Source: Garcia nutans
Lineage: Eukaryota > Streptophyta > Magnoliopsida > Malpighiales > Euphorbiaceae
Direction of reading: 5' to 3'
NCBI GenBank assembly: GCA_947685225.1
Contig: CANTUV010000008.1
Location: 39,925,501-39,989,500, forward strand
DNA length: 64,000 bases
Shown here: piece by piece, positions 1 to 11,450 of the stretch
Position numbering within the stretch: the first letter of the stretch is position 1
Layout of the letters: every line of letters begins with the position of its first letter
Position numbers and translations under genes: made by a program
The notes under the pieces: model-generated
Databases searched by the model: none
Seen by the model: the letters and a program-made list of their open reading frames with translations, nothing else
Told to the model about the DNA's origin: nothing

Positions 1-769
1 TATAATTTGAATTTTTTATTTGCCTTATTCAATTCTATATTTGATTATACTTTGATTTATTTTATATGCTTTAATTTATTTAAGTTCAATGCTTGGTTTA
101 TTTAATTTATCATGGATGGATGTTTACTTTCTATTTAATATCTTTGATGAATGATTTATTTATTATGGATGGTTATTTACTTTTATCAATTTATTTAGAT
201 TTCCAAATGTTGTAAGAGGTATGTTTCCACTTGGTGGGTACCTCATTAGTTAAATATCATGTAATTTAGATTGCTTTTCTATTTTAGAGCCAATGTAAAG
301 GACATGTTTCTACCTTTCGGTGGGTGTCCTATTTAGGCATGTGATGTAAGGACATATTTCCATCTTCGGATGGGTGTCCATTTATTTGTTTTGCTTGGAC
401 TTTGCTTTCATTTTAATATATTGATGCTTTCTTTTAATTCTTGTGTGTAATATGGATAATGTTGTTATATTTAAGAATTTTATAATATTAAAACCTGTAA
501 AGGAGGCCGGTTCCAATGAACCGGGCGTTGTGGGGGTGCTGGGCCATTTCTCACCTTCCCCACACGTACCCAACTTTCTGAACCCATTAGGGGGTTGGGG
601 ATTCCTTAGGAATCGAGTTATCCACCCCTTTCTTTTTTTTTGGCCCATCCGGGTGGCGACTCCATTTTCTCCGGACTTAGGTCTGTGTTCTCTAAGGCCC
701 CGAGCCTAAACAGTGCCAAAGTCGCAAGAACAATTCCACCGAGAGTGGGGGCAAAAATTCCCGCTCACA
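1..769 (+). repeat. Tat-1 5' LTR, 3' portion
   Basis: This is the downstream part of a Tat-lineage LTR; its start lies left of the window. It ends in CTCACA one base before the primer binding site, as an LTR should. It aligns with the 3' LTR further right (47770-48231 and 49634-49938) with only a few differences per 100 bases, closer than to the two Tat-2 LTRs, so the two are taken as one element's pair. It holds three tandem hairpins (216-244, 299-330, 350-379) and a very conserved, GC-richer last 300 bases with a perfect CCGGTTC/GAACCGG stem at 507-524. Open frames on both strands of the last 300 bases look like by-products of nucleotide conservation rather than a proven gene. Confidence 0.85.
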
Positions 770-770
770 G

Positions 771-789
771 TGGCGACTCCACTGGGGAT
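771..789 (+). promoter_or_regulatory. Tat-1 primer binding site
   Basis: TGGCGACTCCACTGGGGAT starts with the TGG expected opposite a tRNA CCA end and lies one base after the LTR. The same site follows the Tat-2 LTRs at 57758 and, on the minus strand, at 62009. I have not assigned the tRNA. An 11-base copy of its start (TGGCGACTCCA) occurs inside the LTR at 654-664. Confidence 0.75.
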
Positions 790-1755
790 AAGAGAAGTTG
801 ATTCTGTTAGTCTTTATATTATTCTATTCTTTCTTATAATGATATTATCATTGCATCATATTAGATTGCATTGTGTGCGTGAGTTAGGACGCCCATGTTA
901 CCCGTGTTGTGTTATGTAAGGGATACCATACTTTCACTCAAGGTATGGAGATCGAGCATGGCATAACCACTCATAGCCTCATACCATTTGGTATATACTT
1001 GCTATGGGAACCAAAGCCTTTTTAACCCAAAGACTAAAGCTCATGTAATTGGCCAAGTTACTTTCCTTAGGATTTACCCCAAATGCATGTTGTTTGACTA
1101 TGGTCAATTTATCTTGGTTTAAATCATGGCTTATTTGGTTTGCTCTTTTTCTAATATGACCTAAGCATATTGTAAGCTCAAAATAAATTTTTCTTTAAAA
1201 TCCAAAAGACCAAAGCTATTTTCCAAACTTTTCAAGATGGTCTTTGGTCATAAAACTTTTCTTTGGCTCATACTAAGCCCAAAATCCATTTTTCTAAAAT
1301 CTTTTTATAATGGGCTTAGAGACAAAACTATTTTCATCTAACCTTTTCTTACAAGGAGCTTGCAAAAATATTTTGGTCAATTATGAAATACCAAAAATCA
1401 ATTGTGGGCCTAGTTTACACTAAGAATAAGTTTACCATGGGCTTATTTTTGGCATGAATCATTAGTTACCTTTTTCAAGTGAGAAATCTATTTATAATAA
1501 ACCTCTTAATTTCATTTTAATCCGATATAGCATAAGAGCTATTATAGTTGTTTGAATGGATTAAAACCTAATTAATGGGAATTACTATGAATGGACTTCC
1601 ATTTTTGAAAATATAACTATTGGTTGAAACGTCCGAGGGAATTATTCTAAAGCAAAGTACCTCACGTTGGTATTTTGTTAACCATATACCTAGGAAAAGA
1701 GACTCGCCATTCTTGTGTGGATGTTATAAGGTTGGAAGGAACGTCCTAATTATCC
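790..1755 (+). other. Tat-1 leader between PBS and gag
   Basis: Untranslated leader. It aligns with the Tat-2 leader on the minus strand (60979-61990). Around 918-1110 a reading frame is shared with the 65-codon open frame at 61673-61870 of Tat-2, but here an extra A in a TTTTTAA run near 1022 shifts the frame. No domain is recognised in it. The rest is AT-rich with no other signal seen. Confidence 0.6.
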
Positions 1756-3035
1756 TTGTTTGTTGATTGTTTGTGCATACATGCATACATGCATACATTT
1801 GCATCTCATATCATTGATCCTCTCTGCCTCATAGCCCTAGATTACGATAGTTCAAAAGCTTACAACAATCCGACCTACGCCGGAGATGAAGTGTCTAGCA
1901 ATGACTCAATCATTTGCTCACCAAAAACAATGGAGCCTAAACAAATTCAAAGGATGGTGGATGAGGCCCTCAACGCCAAAATGGAAGAAATAAAAGAGGC
2001 CCTAGCTGAGACCATGAAGAACCAGTTGACTGCAATCTTAGAGAATCATGCCGAGGCATCTTCTAGCACTAAGAAACCAAAGGAAAAAGGGAAGACTAAA
2101 GTTGGTGAAGTGGTTTTTGATGATGAAAAGGTAATTATTTATGATGATGATGATTGGGCTCAATACTACCAAGATGTTCAAGAGAAGAAGAAAGAAGCAA
2201 AGGTTGTTGAGAAGGCAACTATTGAAAAGACTGAGACATCCGATGTTGAAAAGATGATTTCTGATTTAGAAAAGAAAATTGAGAAGAAGTTGAAAACTGA
2301 AGAGATGTTCGAGATCGATAAACTATTTGAACAAGATGAAGAAGTCCCGTACAAGTTCAAGATGCCATCCTTTGCAAAGTACAATGGCACCAGAAATCCT
2401 CATCTCCATGTGAAGCAGTATATCACCGCCATGCAGTCTACCCGAGCTACTATGGCTCAAACCCTAAGGTACTTTATGCTCTCATTGGAACCTGTTGTCT
2501 AAAATTGGTTCAATACCTTGGATGATGGAACACAAAAGAGTTGGGATCTACTTTACAAAGCCTTCATCCAACAATATGGATATAATGTTGAGTTAGAAGT
2601 TACCTTAATGGAAGTGGAGTCTATTAGGCAAAGGCCGAATGTAGATTATGTCAAGAGATGGAGAAACAAGACCGCTTTACTCAAGAAGAGGCCCGATGAA
2701 TCCGATCAAATAAGGATGATTGTGAGAGGGGTATTGCCTAATCTTCGTGAGAGGATGTCTTAGACACTCATTCATGATTTCAAAGACCTTCTCCAAGCTG
2801 GTTTGCAAATTGAAGAATGGGAAAGGGTGAAAAGCCATTTTGCAATAAAAAGGAACGAGAAAGGGAGCAATCTGGTAGCCAAAGCATGCAAAAGGTCGTC
2901 GGTGTTAATGCTACTAACCAAGGAACGAGGAGGCAATTTTCAAATTTGGGAAAATCGATGTCTTCGGTTCTCAATAAGCTTCAAAGAAAGGGATTGCTTC
3001 AACCCTTAAATCCTCGTCCTTTGCCTAATCCTCTC
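1756..3035 (+). pseudogene. gag: Tat-1 gag, broken and cut off
   Basis: Gag would form the cytoplasmic particle that packages the element's RNA. The N-terminal part is acidic and coiled-coil-like (runs of Glu and Lys, with MEPKQIQRMVDEALN starting at 1930, a likelier start than the upstream ATG at 1756). The retrotransposon Gag core follows (YKFKMPSFAKYNGTRNPHLH, then a Trp-rich region around 2510-2700). A Gln codon has become TAA at 2500-2502, a TAG lies at 2761-2763, and the frame changes near 2800. Against the Tat-2 copy it matches up to codons for PNPL and is cut at 3035 by the Athila insertion, so the zinc-knuckle-like end is missing. Lineage assignment rests on the closer match to Tat-2, whose protease is typical of Tat. 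Confidence 0.8.
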
Positions 3036-4001
3036 TATTGCGCTCTAATTAACACTACTAAAACTACACTCGCAAGTATATGAGGCTACTGTAGTATTTT
3101 GGTGAACACCTTAAGGTCATCTCACAAGGAAGCTAGATAAGCTAATTGATTATCATATTGCAAATAACAAATTATCAATAAATTTAAATTGCTAACAACT
3201 AATGAAGACAGATCGAGTGGAATTTAAAATAATGAAAGTAAACTGAGCTGATATATTGATTCACTTAATAGAAAGGTCTAGGGTTTGCACTTCTCTACTA
3301 ACTTATATGTATGAACGGCTATTCCTCTCAACCAATTTAATTTCAAAGATTAGATCTCAAGAAACTTAATTAATCGAATCAAGGAAATAAGCTCTCATAT
3401 TCAAACCTCTTTCAAATAATTTTGTTACAATTGAAATGATCTTTTACTTAGGTTTTTATTTCTAATTCACCTAAGTCCCTAATTGAATTATTCCAGCATT
3501 AGACTTCATTTCTCAATCCTTCATCTAATACCTCAAACACATAATTGGTGGCCAGTCAATTATATATTAACAGTAATCCTTTCAATTAAGGCTAAAGAAA
3601 TAATTCAGTTAAGAGCAATAACCATTTCATACAATCATAGTAGATCCATACAATCCCTAGAATAGATCAAATTAGTTCATAATAATGCTATCAAACAGAT
3701 TCATCTCATTAAAATTCAAAGAAATTAATTTAGACATAATAGAATTCATGAATACAATTCCAATGAAACTTAAGAGAAAGAGTTTGAGAACAAAACCAAA
3801 TTACGAACTTTCTTTAGCTTCTGAAGAATCTCTTATTCAGATCTTTGCTAGAAGAATATTGCAGTGGCTAAAACTAATTTAATCTAGACTGTTTGCATCA
3901 AAGTGTAATCAAAATTCCAAAAGAAAATGAATGGAAGCTCAAAAGTTTATGTTTGACGGCTGATAAAAAATGTGTAACCCTCTTCAAAAACCCTAATCCT
4001 C

Positions 4002-4010
4002 TTATTTATA
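4002..4010 (-). promoter_or_regulatory. Candidate TATA box of the Athila LTR
   Basis: Minus-strand TATAAATAA followed about 6 bases later by GATTAGGGTTTTTG, a common arrangement at plant LTR transcription starts. It is inferred from sequence only. Confidence 0.3.
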
Positions 4011-4059
4011 TGAAACCTCGCTCAAAATCTGCATTTTCTTTCTTCCCTTAGTCCCATGG

Positions 4060-4430
4060 AGTGACACGGCCAAGTCGGTGGCCGTGTCATGTGACACGGC
4101 CAGTGGCTTGGCCGTGTCACCTGGATGTGTCAGCTTCTGTGTAATCCTTCATCTTTGCTTCTGTGGAATTAAGTGTGACACGGCCAAGCTCCTGGCCATG
4201 TCATGTGACACGGCCAGTGGCTTGGCTGTGTCGCCTGAGTATGTCACCTACTGATTCTCTTCATTCTTTGCTCTTCTTTCTTTGACCTTCTTCCTTGGCT
4301 AAGTATGGGACACGGCCAAGCTTGTGGCTGTGTCACCTGCCAGTGTCAGCATCTGCCAAATTTTCCTTCCTCTCTTGGTTCCTTGGTTTTGCCCTTAAGG
4401 TGAGACACGGCCAGTGGCTTGGTCATGTCT
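4060..4430. repeat. GACACGGCC palindromic array in Athila 3' region
   Basis: Repeated units of the form GACACGGCC...GGCCGTGTC, each arm 8-9 bases, separated by 6-30 bases, for example around 4065-4090, 4175-4205 and 4309-4340. The same palindrome recurs in the Athila spacer at 7673-7945 and, as GACACGCCC/GGGCGTGTC, in Tekay LTRs of this window. Confidence 0.75.
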
Positions 4431-6321
4431 TGCTGCTTCATGCTATTCTTTCTTCCAAGGAAATATTTTGCATATTAACCTAAAACAAACACTTGAAACA
4501 AACTTTAAACAAGAATCAAATGAAACATTAACCATAAACACATAAACACCACACTAAAAACTAGGACAAAAATGACATAAACACTGGAATAAATTAAAAC
4601 TACCAAAATTGATGAAATCACTAAATAAACAGATTAAAACTACCAAAATACTTGAAGAAAACAATAATCATCATAATAAATAAGATACAATTCTATGACA
4701 CAAACTAATAAAACAACTACCCCACACTTAAAACTTTGCTTGTCCTCAAGCAAATTCACATGGCATAAATTAAAAACTCAAACAACCTTAACTATAATTC
4801 AAGTATATAAGATGAAATCCTTTAAGACTCAGCCATAAATAATTACAATGTACTTCAATCAAGATTTTCTTAACTCATTCATTAATCCAGACATAACAAA
4901 TCTCATCTCTCATCTAAGTGTTTCACTCGATTTCAAAGGTTAATTCACTCAAACCACTCATGATTGCATACTGCCATAAACTTGCTTAATTATCCAATCT
5001 CTCTCACTGATTTTCTCAAGAAATAATCCGAAGGTCTTTTATTTGGATGCAATGGGGCTAAGGTGAAGGTGTGAGAAAAGACATTTAAGTTGGAACATCA
5101 AGAAATGGAGTATCTAAATTAGACAATACTCTTGCTAAGAAACTCGTAACTCCCTCAAATGGCATATTCACCAACCCTTGATAATCTCACATACTTGCTT
5201 ACTTAAAGAAAAGTACATGAGTCGACATTCCTCTTTGATGACTAATGCTAGAAAATATATGAATTTTGTATATATATATATCTTCTCTTTTATTTTCTTT
5301 TATATTTATTTTATTTATATATATATATATACAAAATATAAAATTGCATTGAACATCTAGCTTAAAATGTAGAGGAAAAGAATAATCGACTCTTAGTCAA
5401 ATACAATGTGCAAAGTATGCATTTCAGCCCCAAATCTTACTAAAGCAATACTATTTTTTTTAATTGCTTACCCCACACTTATGAATTAAACCACCCTATT
5501 GTCATATCATAAGAAACTCCATTCCTTAATGCAGGTATGATGATAATAGGAAAATGTTGAGTTGTGAATTGTGTTGATCAATCAAGAAAAAGTCAAAGGC
5601 TCAACTTGGCTCACTAAGAAATTCATAATTAAGGGAGGTCTTTTTAAGCTAAAGGGATAATCCTAATTTTCCTTTATCATTTAAAAACTTGAGATGAAAT
5701 CATAATGTGAGTTCAATTAGTATGCAAAAGCAAGCTCTAGAGATGCAAAATCATGAAGGTGCACACTTAAGAAAAGAAAATCAATTGACAATAATATTCA
5801 ATCTATGAGGCTCAAAACTCACAAAGGGTGGGTTCTCAAAGATTTATATGTCATGAATTATAGAATGTGAAAATTGATCCTGAATGAATTCAAATACTAA
5901 TCTCTATGATGATACTAAAGTCTCAAATATAATGCTCGAATCACAGAAAAGTCAATAAGTTTCCAACAATTATGCCATGCACAACGCACAATATAACACA
6001 CAAAGACAAACAAAACAAGAATTAAAGGAAAACTTAAAGATTACCCCACACTTCTAAATTACATTGTCCTCAATGGAAACAAGGATAATAAAGAAAAAGA
6101 GTGAAGGTACAACCTATTTTCCATCGTTCCCTTGTGAGGCAAACTCTACCTTTTCATCACAAATAGCAATTGTTCAAAAACAAAATACAATAAATAAAAT
6201 AAAATATCCAAAATATAAAATGTTAACATTAAAAACAAAAATGAAAAATAACAACGAAAATATGCTATAACTAAAGACAAGAAATTAAGGAATTCTCTCA
6301 AAAGATTAGAGCCAATTTGAT

Positions 6322-7399
6322 CTACGGTGAAGGAGGATGTGATGATGATGCAGCCAAAGGATGGAGACTCAAAATCTTAGCAAGGTTGCTATTGATTTGG
6401 TCCAACTGTTGCAAGACCGCAGCATGGTTATGATCGACCTTGCTTTCCAGTGTCTCTATCCTATTAAGTATCTCCTGATTATCCGGGACCGAAGCATCTT
6501 CATCCAAATCAAGAGAATCTGAGTCGGACTCCTCATGGACTAATGTTCACTTTTGTCTGCCCCCCGGTGCTTCTGGCTCAGCTGAAGCCATCACATAGGC
6601 CCTCCCCTGTTCACAACCATATGCATCTTCTCAAGTGTGGCCAAATCCAATGAATCATTACCTAAAATTTTAGTCATACGACATTTACTTGGGTCAAAAT
6701 CATCAAGAAGGGCTGTCGCCAATGTGGTAACCAATCCTCCAATACAAATATTCCCCTTCTTTTTGTTTGCCACATTATCAAAAACATTGGCCAACCAATA
6801 GCCGGTACTAATGGGTATTGCATTACAAGCACAATCTAAGAAAAAGAGCTCACTAAGTTCCACTACACCTGGGCTTTCCATCCATGTAAAGAACCCACAG
6901 GACATAAAGCGATGAAAATACCTTAGAGCGGGATTACTCAATTTAGTTGCCTTGGCCGATTTGGCCACATAAGTTCCCGAGCCCAATGCTCCCCAAGCAA
7001 ATTGCTGTTTAAAATCCTTAGGTATAGACTTTTCACCGTGTTGATGGAAACCAAATATAACATTCAATTGCTCAATACTAACTACAAATGATTTCCCAAG
7101 CAATTTAAAATTCAACCAAGAGAAAATTTTCTGTTCATCTCTTTCAACCATAAGAGATGTTAAAAATTCCAAAGTAAGCTCTTGAAATTACAAAGGTCGA
7201 AAGGAGACTAGTTTCTCCCACCTAAGGTTTTGAACATAACTATAAAAATTGTCCCTAATATGTAGAGCATTAAGGGATTCATCGCTTACATACCTCGTCG
7301 GAAAGAAACCCCTAGCCAAAAGAGTCGTTCTCTTAAAGATGAAGAAGATGAAGATGCAGCTGCAGTTGGAGGTTGCTTCCTCTTTTGGTGGGACACCAT
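6322..7399 (-). pseudogene. Athila env-like/ORF1-type protein, broken
   Basis: A gene lying downstream of integrase on the minus strand, the place where Athila elements carry an extra ORF of unknown or env-like role. From an ATG at 7399 it reads MVSHQKRKQPP with a Ser run, changes frame near 7325, then gives KRTTLLARGFFPTRYVSDES, a TAA near 7188, and the block ELTLEFLTSLMVERDE...FKLLGKSFVVSIEQLNVIFGF, which resembles the ATHILA ORF1 (putative plant transposon protein) family. After a frame change near 6595 and a TGA near 6551 it ends with an acidic and heptad-rich tail (NRIETLESKVDHNHAAVLQQ). No transmembrane segment or signal peptide is evident, so an envelope role is not supported by what I see. 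Confidence 0.6.
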
Positions 7400-8280
7400 A
7401 TTTGTTCTTAGCATATTGAAAGATCTGAAAAATTTTGAAACTTAAACAGATTAAATTGATTTTTTTATGAGAGAAGAAGAAGATTGAACGGATTAATTTC
7501 AGTTTTGGTGAAGAAAATTAAGAATTAATGGGATTTTGGAAGCTTTGAAAGAACAACAATGGAGGTTTTTGAGAGAAAAAGTCGAGAGAGAGAAAGGAAA
7601 GAAAAAGAAAACTAGGGATTTAAATAAACGAAAAGTGCTAAAACCGTATTTTTAAACTTTAAAATTGAAGTGACACGGCCAAGCTTAGGTTAGCTTGGCC
7701 TTGTTTGATGAGTTTGGAGGGACACGGCTAAGGACTTGGCCGTGTCCCATGGGTGTGTTTGACACTGTAAACAAAGGGTTGCAAAACAAAGAAAAGGGAC
7801 ATGGGGAGAAACTTGGCCATGTCTATGTGACACGGCCAAGGACACGGCCAAGCTTGTTGGCCGTGTCAGGGACTGTGTGAATTTAGGTGAATTTGGGTTG
7901 GCTTGACACGGCCAGTGGCTTGCCCGTGTCAAGTGGCAGTGTCCTTCACTGCCATTTTGGCTCTTTTTTATATTTTATATTTTTTGTGTCACCAAATCTT
8001 AAAGAAATGCAATCCTCTTCTTTGATTAAACCTGAAACACATTAAAAAAGAAAAAACCAATCAAAGCACCCATTCCATTTATTTAAACCAAACATAAAAT
8101 CAAAATTGCTGAATATAAAATTATAACTATGAAAAGAAATGCAAACCGATGGGTTGCCTCCCATTTAGCGCTTCTTTAATGTCGTGTAGCTGGACATTGC
8201 TGCAAGACTTAAGGATCGTAGATCAAAGTGCTATCGATGATCCTTACTTCTTGGAACCCTTCATTATATGGTTTAACTCT
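7400..8280 (-). other. Athila spacer between integrase and ORF1-like gene
   Basis: Non-coding stretch. A dense GACACGGCC palindromic array occupies about 7673-7945, in the style of the one at 4060-4430. The remainder (7400-7670 and 7950-8280) is AT-rich; I see no gene in it. The short open frames crossing the array on both strands are produced by the repeat. Confidence 0.6.
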
Positions 8281-11200
8281 CTATCCATTTACTTTAAAAG
8301 TTTCATTTGTTCGAGAGTTAAGCAATTCTATAGCACCGGAAGGATATACCTGAGTTATCTCGAAAGGACCACTCCATCGAGACTTGAGTTTTCCTGGAAA
8401 GAGACAAAGATGAGAATTAAAAAGTAAAACTTTCATACCTGGGCTCAATGTCTTTCGCACTATAATTCTGTCATGAAGTGCTTTAGTGCGATCCTTATAA
8501 ATCCTCGAACTCTCATATGCCTCATTCCTTAGTTCATCTAACTCTGAAATTTGTAGAAAATGTTCTCTCTTTGCCTTGTCCAAGTCTAAATTCAGAGTCT
8601 TGATTGCCCAATATGCCTTGTGCTCTAACTCCACTGGTAAATGACAAGCCTTACCAAAAATCAATCGGTATGGACTCATACCCAAAGGAGTCTTGAAAGC
8701 AGTTTGATATGCCCACAATGCATCATGCAATCTACTTGCCCAATCCTTCCTTGATAAGTTGACTGTTTTCTTCAGAATTCCTTTTATTTGCTTGTTGGAT
8801 GTCTCAACTTGTCCAGAAGTTTGTGGATGGTATGGGGTTGCCACCTTGTGTTTCACACCAAATTTGTGCATTAATTTCTCAAACGTTTGTTGCAGAAATG
8901 ACTTCCCTCATCACTGACTATCACTCTTGGCGTGCCAAATCTGCTAAGAATATATTCCTTCACAAATTTAACCACATTAGCATCACTAGTACGGGTGGGG
9001 ATTGCCTCCACCCATTTTGAAACATAATCAACAACAACTAAAATATATTCGTAACCAAAAGACTTGGGAAAAGGACCCATGAAGTCTATTCCCCAAACAT
9101 CAAACAATTCAACAACAATATAAGATTGAAGGGGAATTTCATTCCTCCTCCCAATGTTACCCACTCTTTGACAGTGGTCACAATGCTTACAATATTCTTG
9201 AGCATCTTTGAATAGAGTAGGCCAGTAAAAACCACTTTGAAGCACCTTTTCTACAGTCTTTCTTCCTCCAAAATGACCATCACAGTGAAGGTCATGACAA
9301 AATTGAAGAACACTCAATTGTTCTTCCTCAAATACACACCTGCGAACTATCTCATCTTTGCATATCCGGAATAGGTAAGGTTCATCCCAAAAATAAAATT
9401 TACTCATGTGCAAAAACCTTTTCTTTTCCTGAAATGACATGTCAAAACGCAAAATACCACAAGCAAGATAGTTAGCAATATCTGCAAACCAAGGTGCATT
9501 CATTACCACAAACAACTGCTCATCAGGAAATGCTTCTAGATTTTTATGAATGCTATCAAATGCAAGATTTTCACCAAAGAAGGGTAATCTAGATAAATGA
9601 TCAGCTACAACATTTTCACTTCCCTTAGTATCTTTGATTTAAAAATCAAATTCTTGCAATAATAACACCCATCTAATTAGACTAGGTTTAGCATGTTGTT
9701 TTGTCAAAAGATATTTTAGAGCTGCATGATCTGAATGCACAATAATTTTTGACCCGATTAAATATGCTCTAAACTTATCTAAGGCAAAAACAACAGTTAA
9801 CATTTCCTTTTCAGATGTTGTGTAATTCATTTGCGCACTATTCAGGGTCAAGCTAGCATAATAAATCACTCTCAAAAATTTCTCAACCCTTTGCCCAAGG
9901 ACAGCTCCTACTGCATGATTAGAGGCATCACACATAATTTCAAAAGGTAAAGACCAAACAGGAGCTATAATTATCGGTGCACTAGTCAATTTTTCCTTAA
10001 GGGAATTAAAGGCTTGCATGCATTGTGCAGTAAACTCAAATGGAACATCTTTCCCAAGCAAATGACACAATGGTTGGCTTATTTTAGAAAAATCTTTAAT
10101 AAACCTCCTGTAAAAACCTGCATGCCCTAGAAAACTTCTTATTCCCTTAACAGAGGTAGGTGGGGGTAACTTATCAATCAACTCTACTTTAGCCTTATCC
10201 ACCTCAATCCCTTTACTCGACACAACATGGCCTAATATAATGCCCTGAGTAACCATGAAATGACTCTTTTCCCAACTCAAAGTGAGGTTACATTCAATGC
10301 ATCTCTCAAGCACAAGAACAAGTTTATTGAGGCAAGTATCAAAAGAATCACCGAAAACAGAAAAGTCATCCATAAATACCTCAATAAAATCATATATCAT
10401 GTCTGTGAAGACAGACATCATGCATCTCTGAAAAGTTGCAGGCGCATTGTACAAGCCAAAGGGCATACGTCAATATGCATAAGTCCCAAAAGGGCAAGTA
10501 AAAGTAGTCTTGGATTGATCCTTTGGTGATATCGGCACCTGATAATAACCTGAAAGTCCATCCAAAAAGCAATAATGTGAGTGTCCAGAAAGTTTATCCA
10601 ACATCTGATCAATAAAAGGAAGAGGGAAATGGTCTTTCTTTGTGGCATTGTTCAACTTCCTATAATCGATACACATTCTCCACCCAATAGTAGTCCTAGT
10701 AGGAACCAATTCATTCTTTTAATTTCTCACCACAGTGATTCCTGATTTCTTAGGCACTACATGTGCTGGGCTCACCCACTCACTATTAGCTATTAGATAT
10801 ATCACTCCTTCATCAAGCAATTTAAGCACTTCCTTCTTAACCACTTCACTCATGTTTGGGTTAAGGCGCCTTTGGGTCTCCCTCACAGGTTTAGCTCCCT
10901 CTTCTAAGGTGATTCTATGCATGCACATTGAAGGGCTAATACCTTTGATGTCACTCAATCCCCATCCTATTGCTCTTTTCAATCTTTTTAGCTCACTCAC
11001 CAACCTCATCACCTCCCTTTCACAAAGTTCGCTAGATATTATCACAGGTAAGGTGTTGTGATCTCCTAAAAACACATATTTCAGATTTTTAGGTAACTCT
11101 TTCAGCTCTAACTCAAGTGAAGGATTCTTCTCTTCCTTTTGGATGGAGGGAAGTTCAAATACTGGGTCCTCCTTAAGTTCCTCTATTTCAGCACTCTCTA

Positions 11201-11450
11201 ATGTCTCAAGGCAACTGGCTATTTCTGAATAAAAAATATCCAAACCACGATCTAAGGTCAATGCCAGCTTCAATTTATCCGAGGAACTTGTCTGCAAGAA
11301 AACATCTGAAACAACTGCATCAATACAATCAATTAAAGAGCAATCCTCATATAATGCAGTTGTAGGAATGGGAGAAGTGTTAAAAATGGAAAATTCAACC
11401 GTTTGTCCCAAGACAGTCATTGACAATTTACCATTTTTAAAATCTATCAA
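8281..11450 (-). pseudogene. pol: Athila pol: protease end, RT, RNase H, integrase; broken
   Basis: Read on the minus strand from 11450: a protease tail (IDFKNGKLSMTV), a linker, RT with WRMCIDYRKLNNATKKDHFP and VFMDDFSVFGDS, RNase H with CDASNHAVGAVLGQ and HSDHAALKYLL, then integrase with a HHCC region (CKHCDHCQR) and the catalytic core (IDFMGPFP, VSDEGSHF, GQVETSNKQ). FGKACHLPVELEHKAYWA is typical of Athila integrase. Breaks: TAA at about 10719, TGA at about 10467, TAA at about 9639 and a one-base loss in a T run near 8882 that splits integrase. The 5' side (protease start, gag, 5' LTR) is missing because Tk1 inserted at 11450/11451 and a later deletion removed what lay beyond it. Confidence 0.88.

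Larger units (their letters stand above)
3036..6321 (-). repeat. Athila 3' non-coding region with probable 3' LTR
   Basis: This stretch follows the Athila-type genes read on the minus strand, so it should be the 3' untranslated region and 3' LTR. Three CCCCACACTT motifs (near 4721, 5470 and 6043; on the coding strand AAGTGTGGGG) resemble the conserved block near the Athila 3' LTR. A minus-strand TATAAATAA lies at 4002-4010 in front of a typical AGGATTAGGGTTT stretch, consistent with an LTR promoter. Palindromic GACACGGCC arrays fill 4060-4430 and an AT microsatellite lies at 5262-5335. I cannot fix the LTR borders: the left end at 3036 shows no TG terminus and may be truncated, and the matching 5' LTR is gone. 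No gene is seen. Confidence 0.55.

Noticed and set aside
443..709. 88-codon open frame in the Tat LTR, conserved in four copies
   Set aside because: The opposite strand is open as well and conservation is at nucleotide level, so I do not call it a gene; it is reported as a conserved LTR end.
6322..7399. Viral-type envelope gene
   Set aside because: No signal peptide or membrane segment is visible; it matches the Athila ORF1-like family, so I keep the neutral name.
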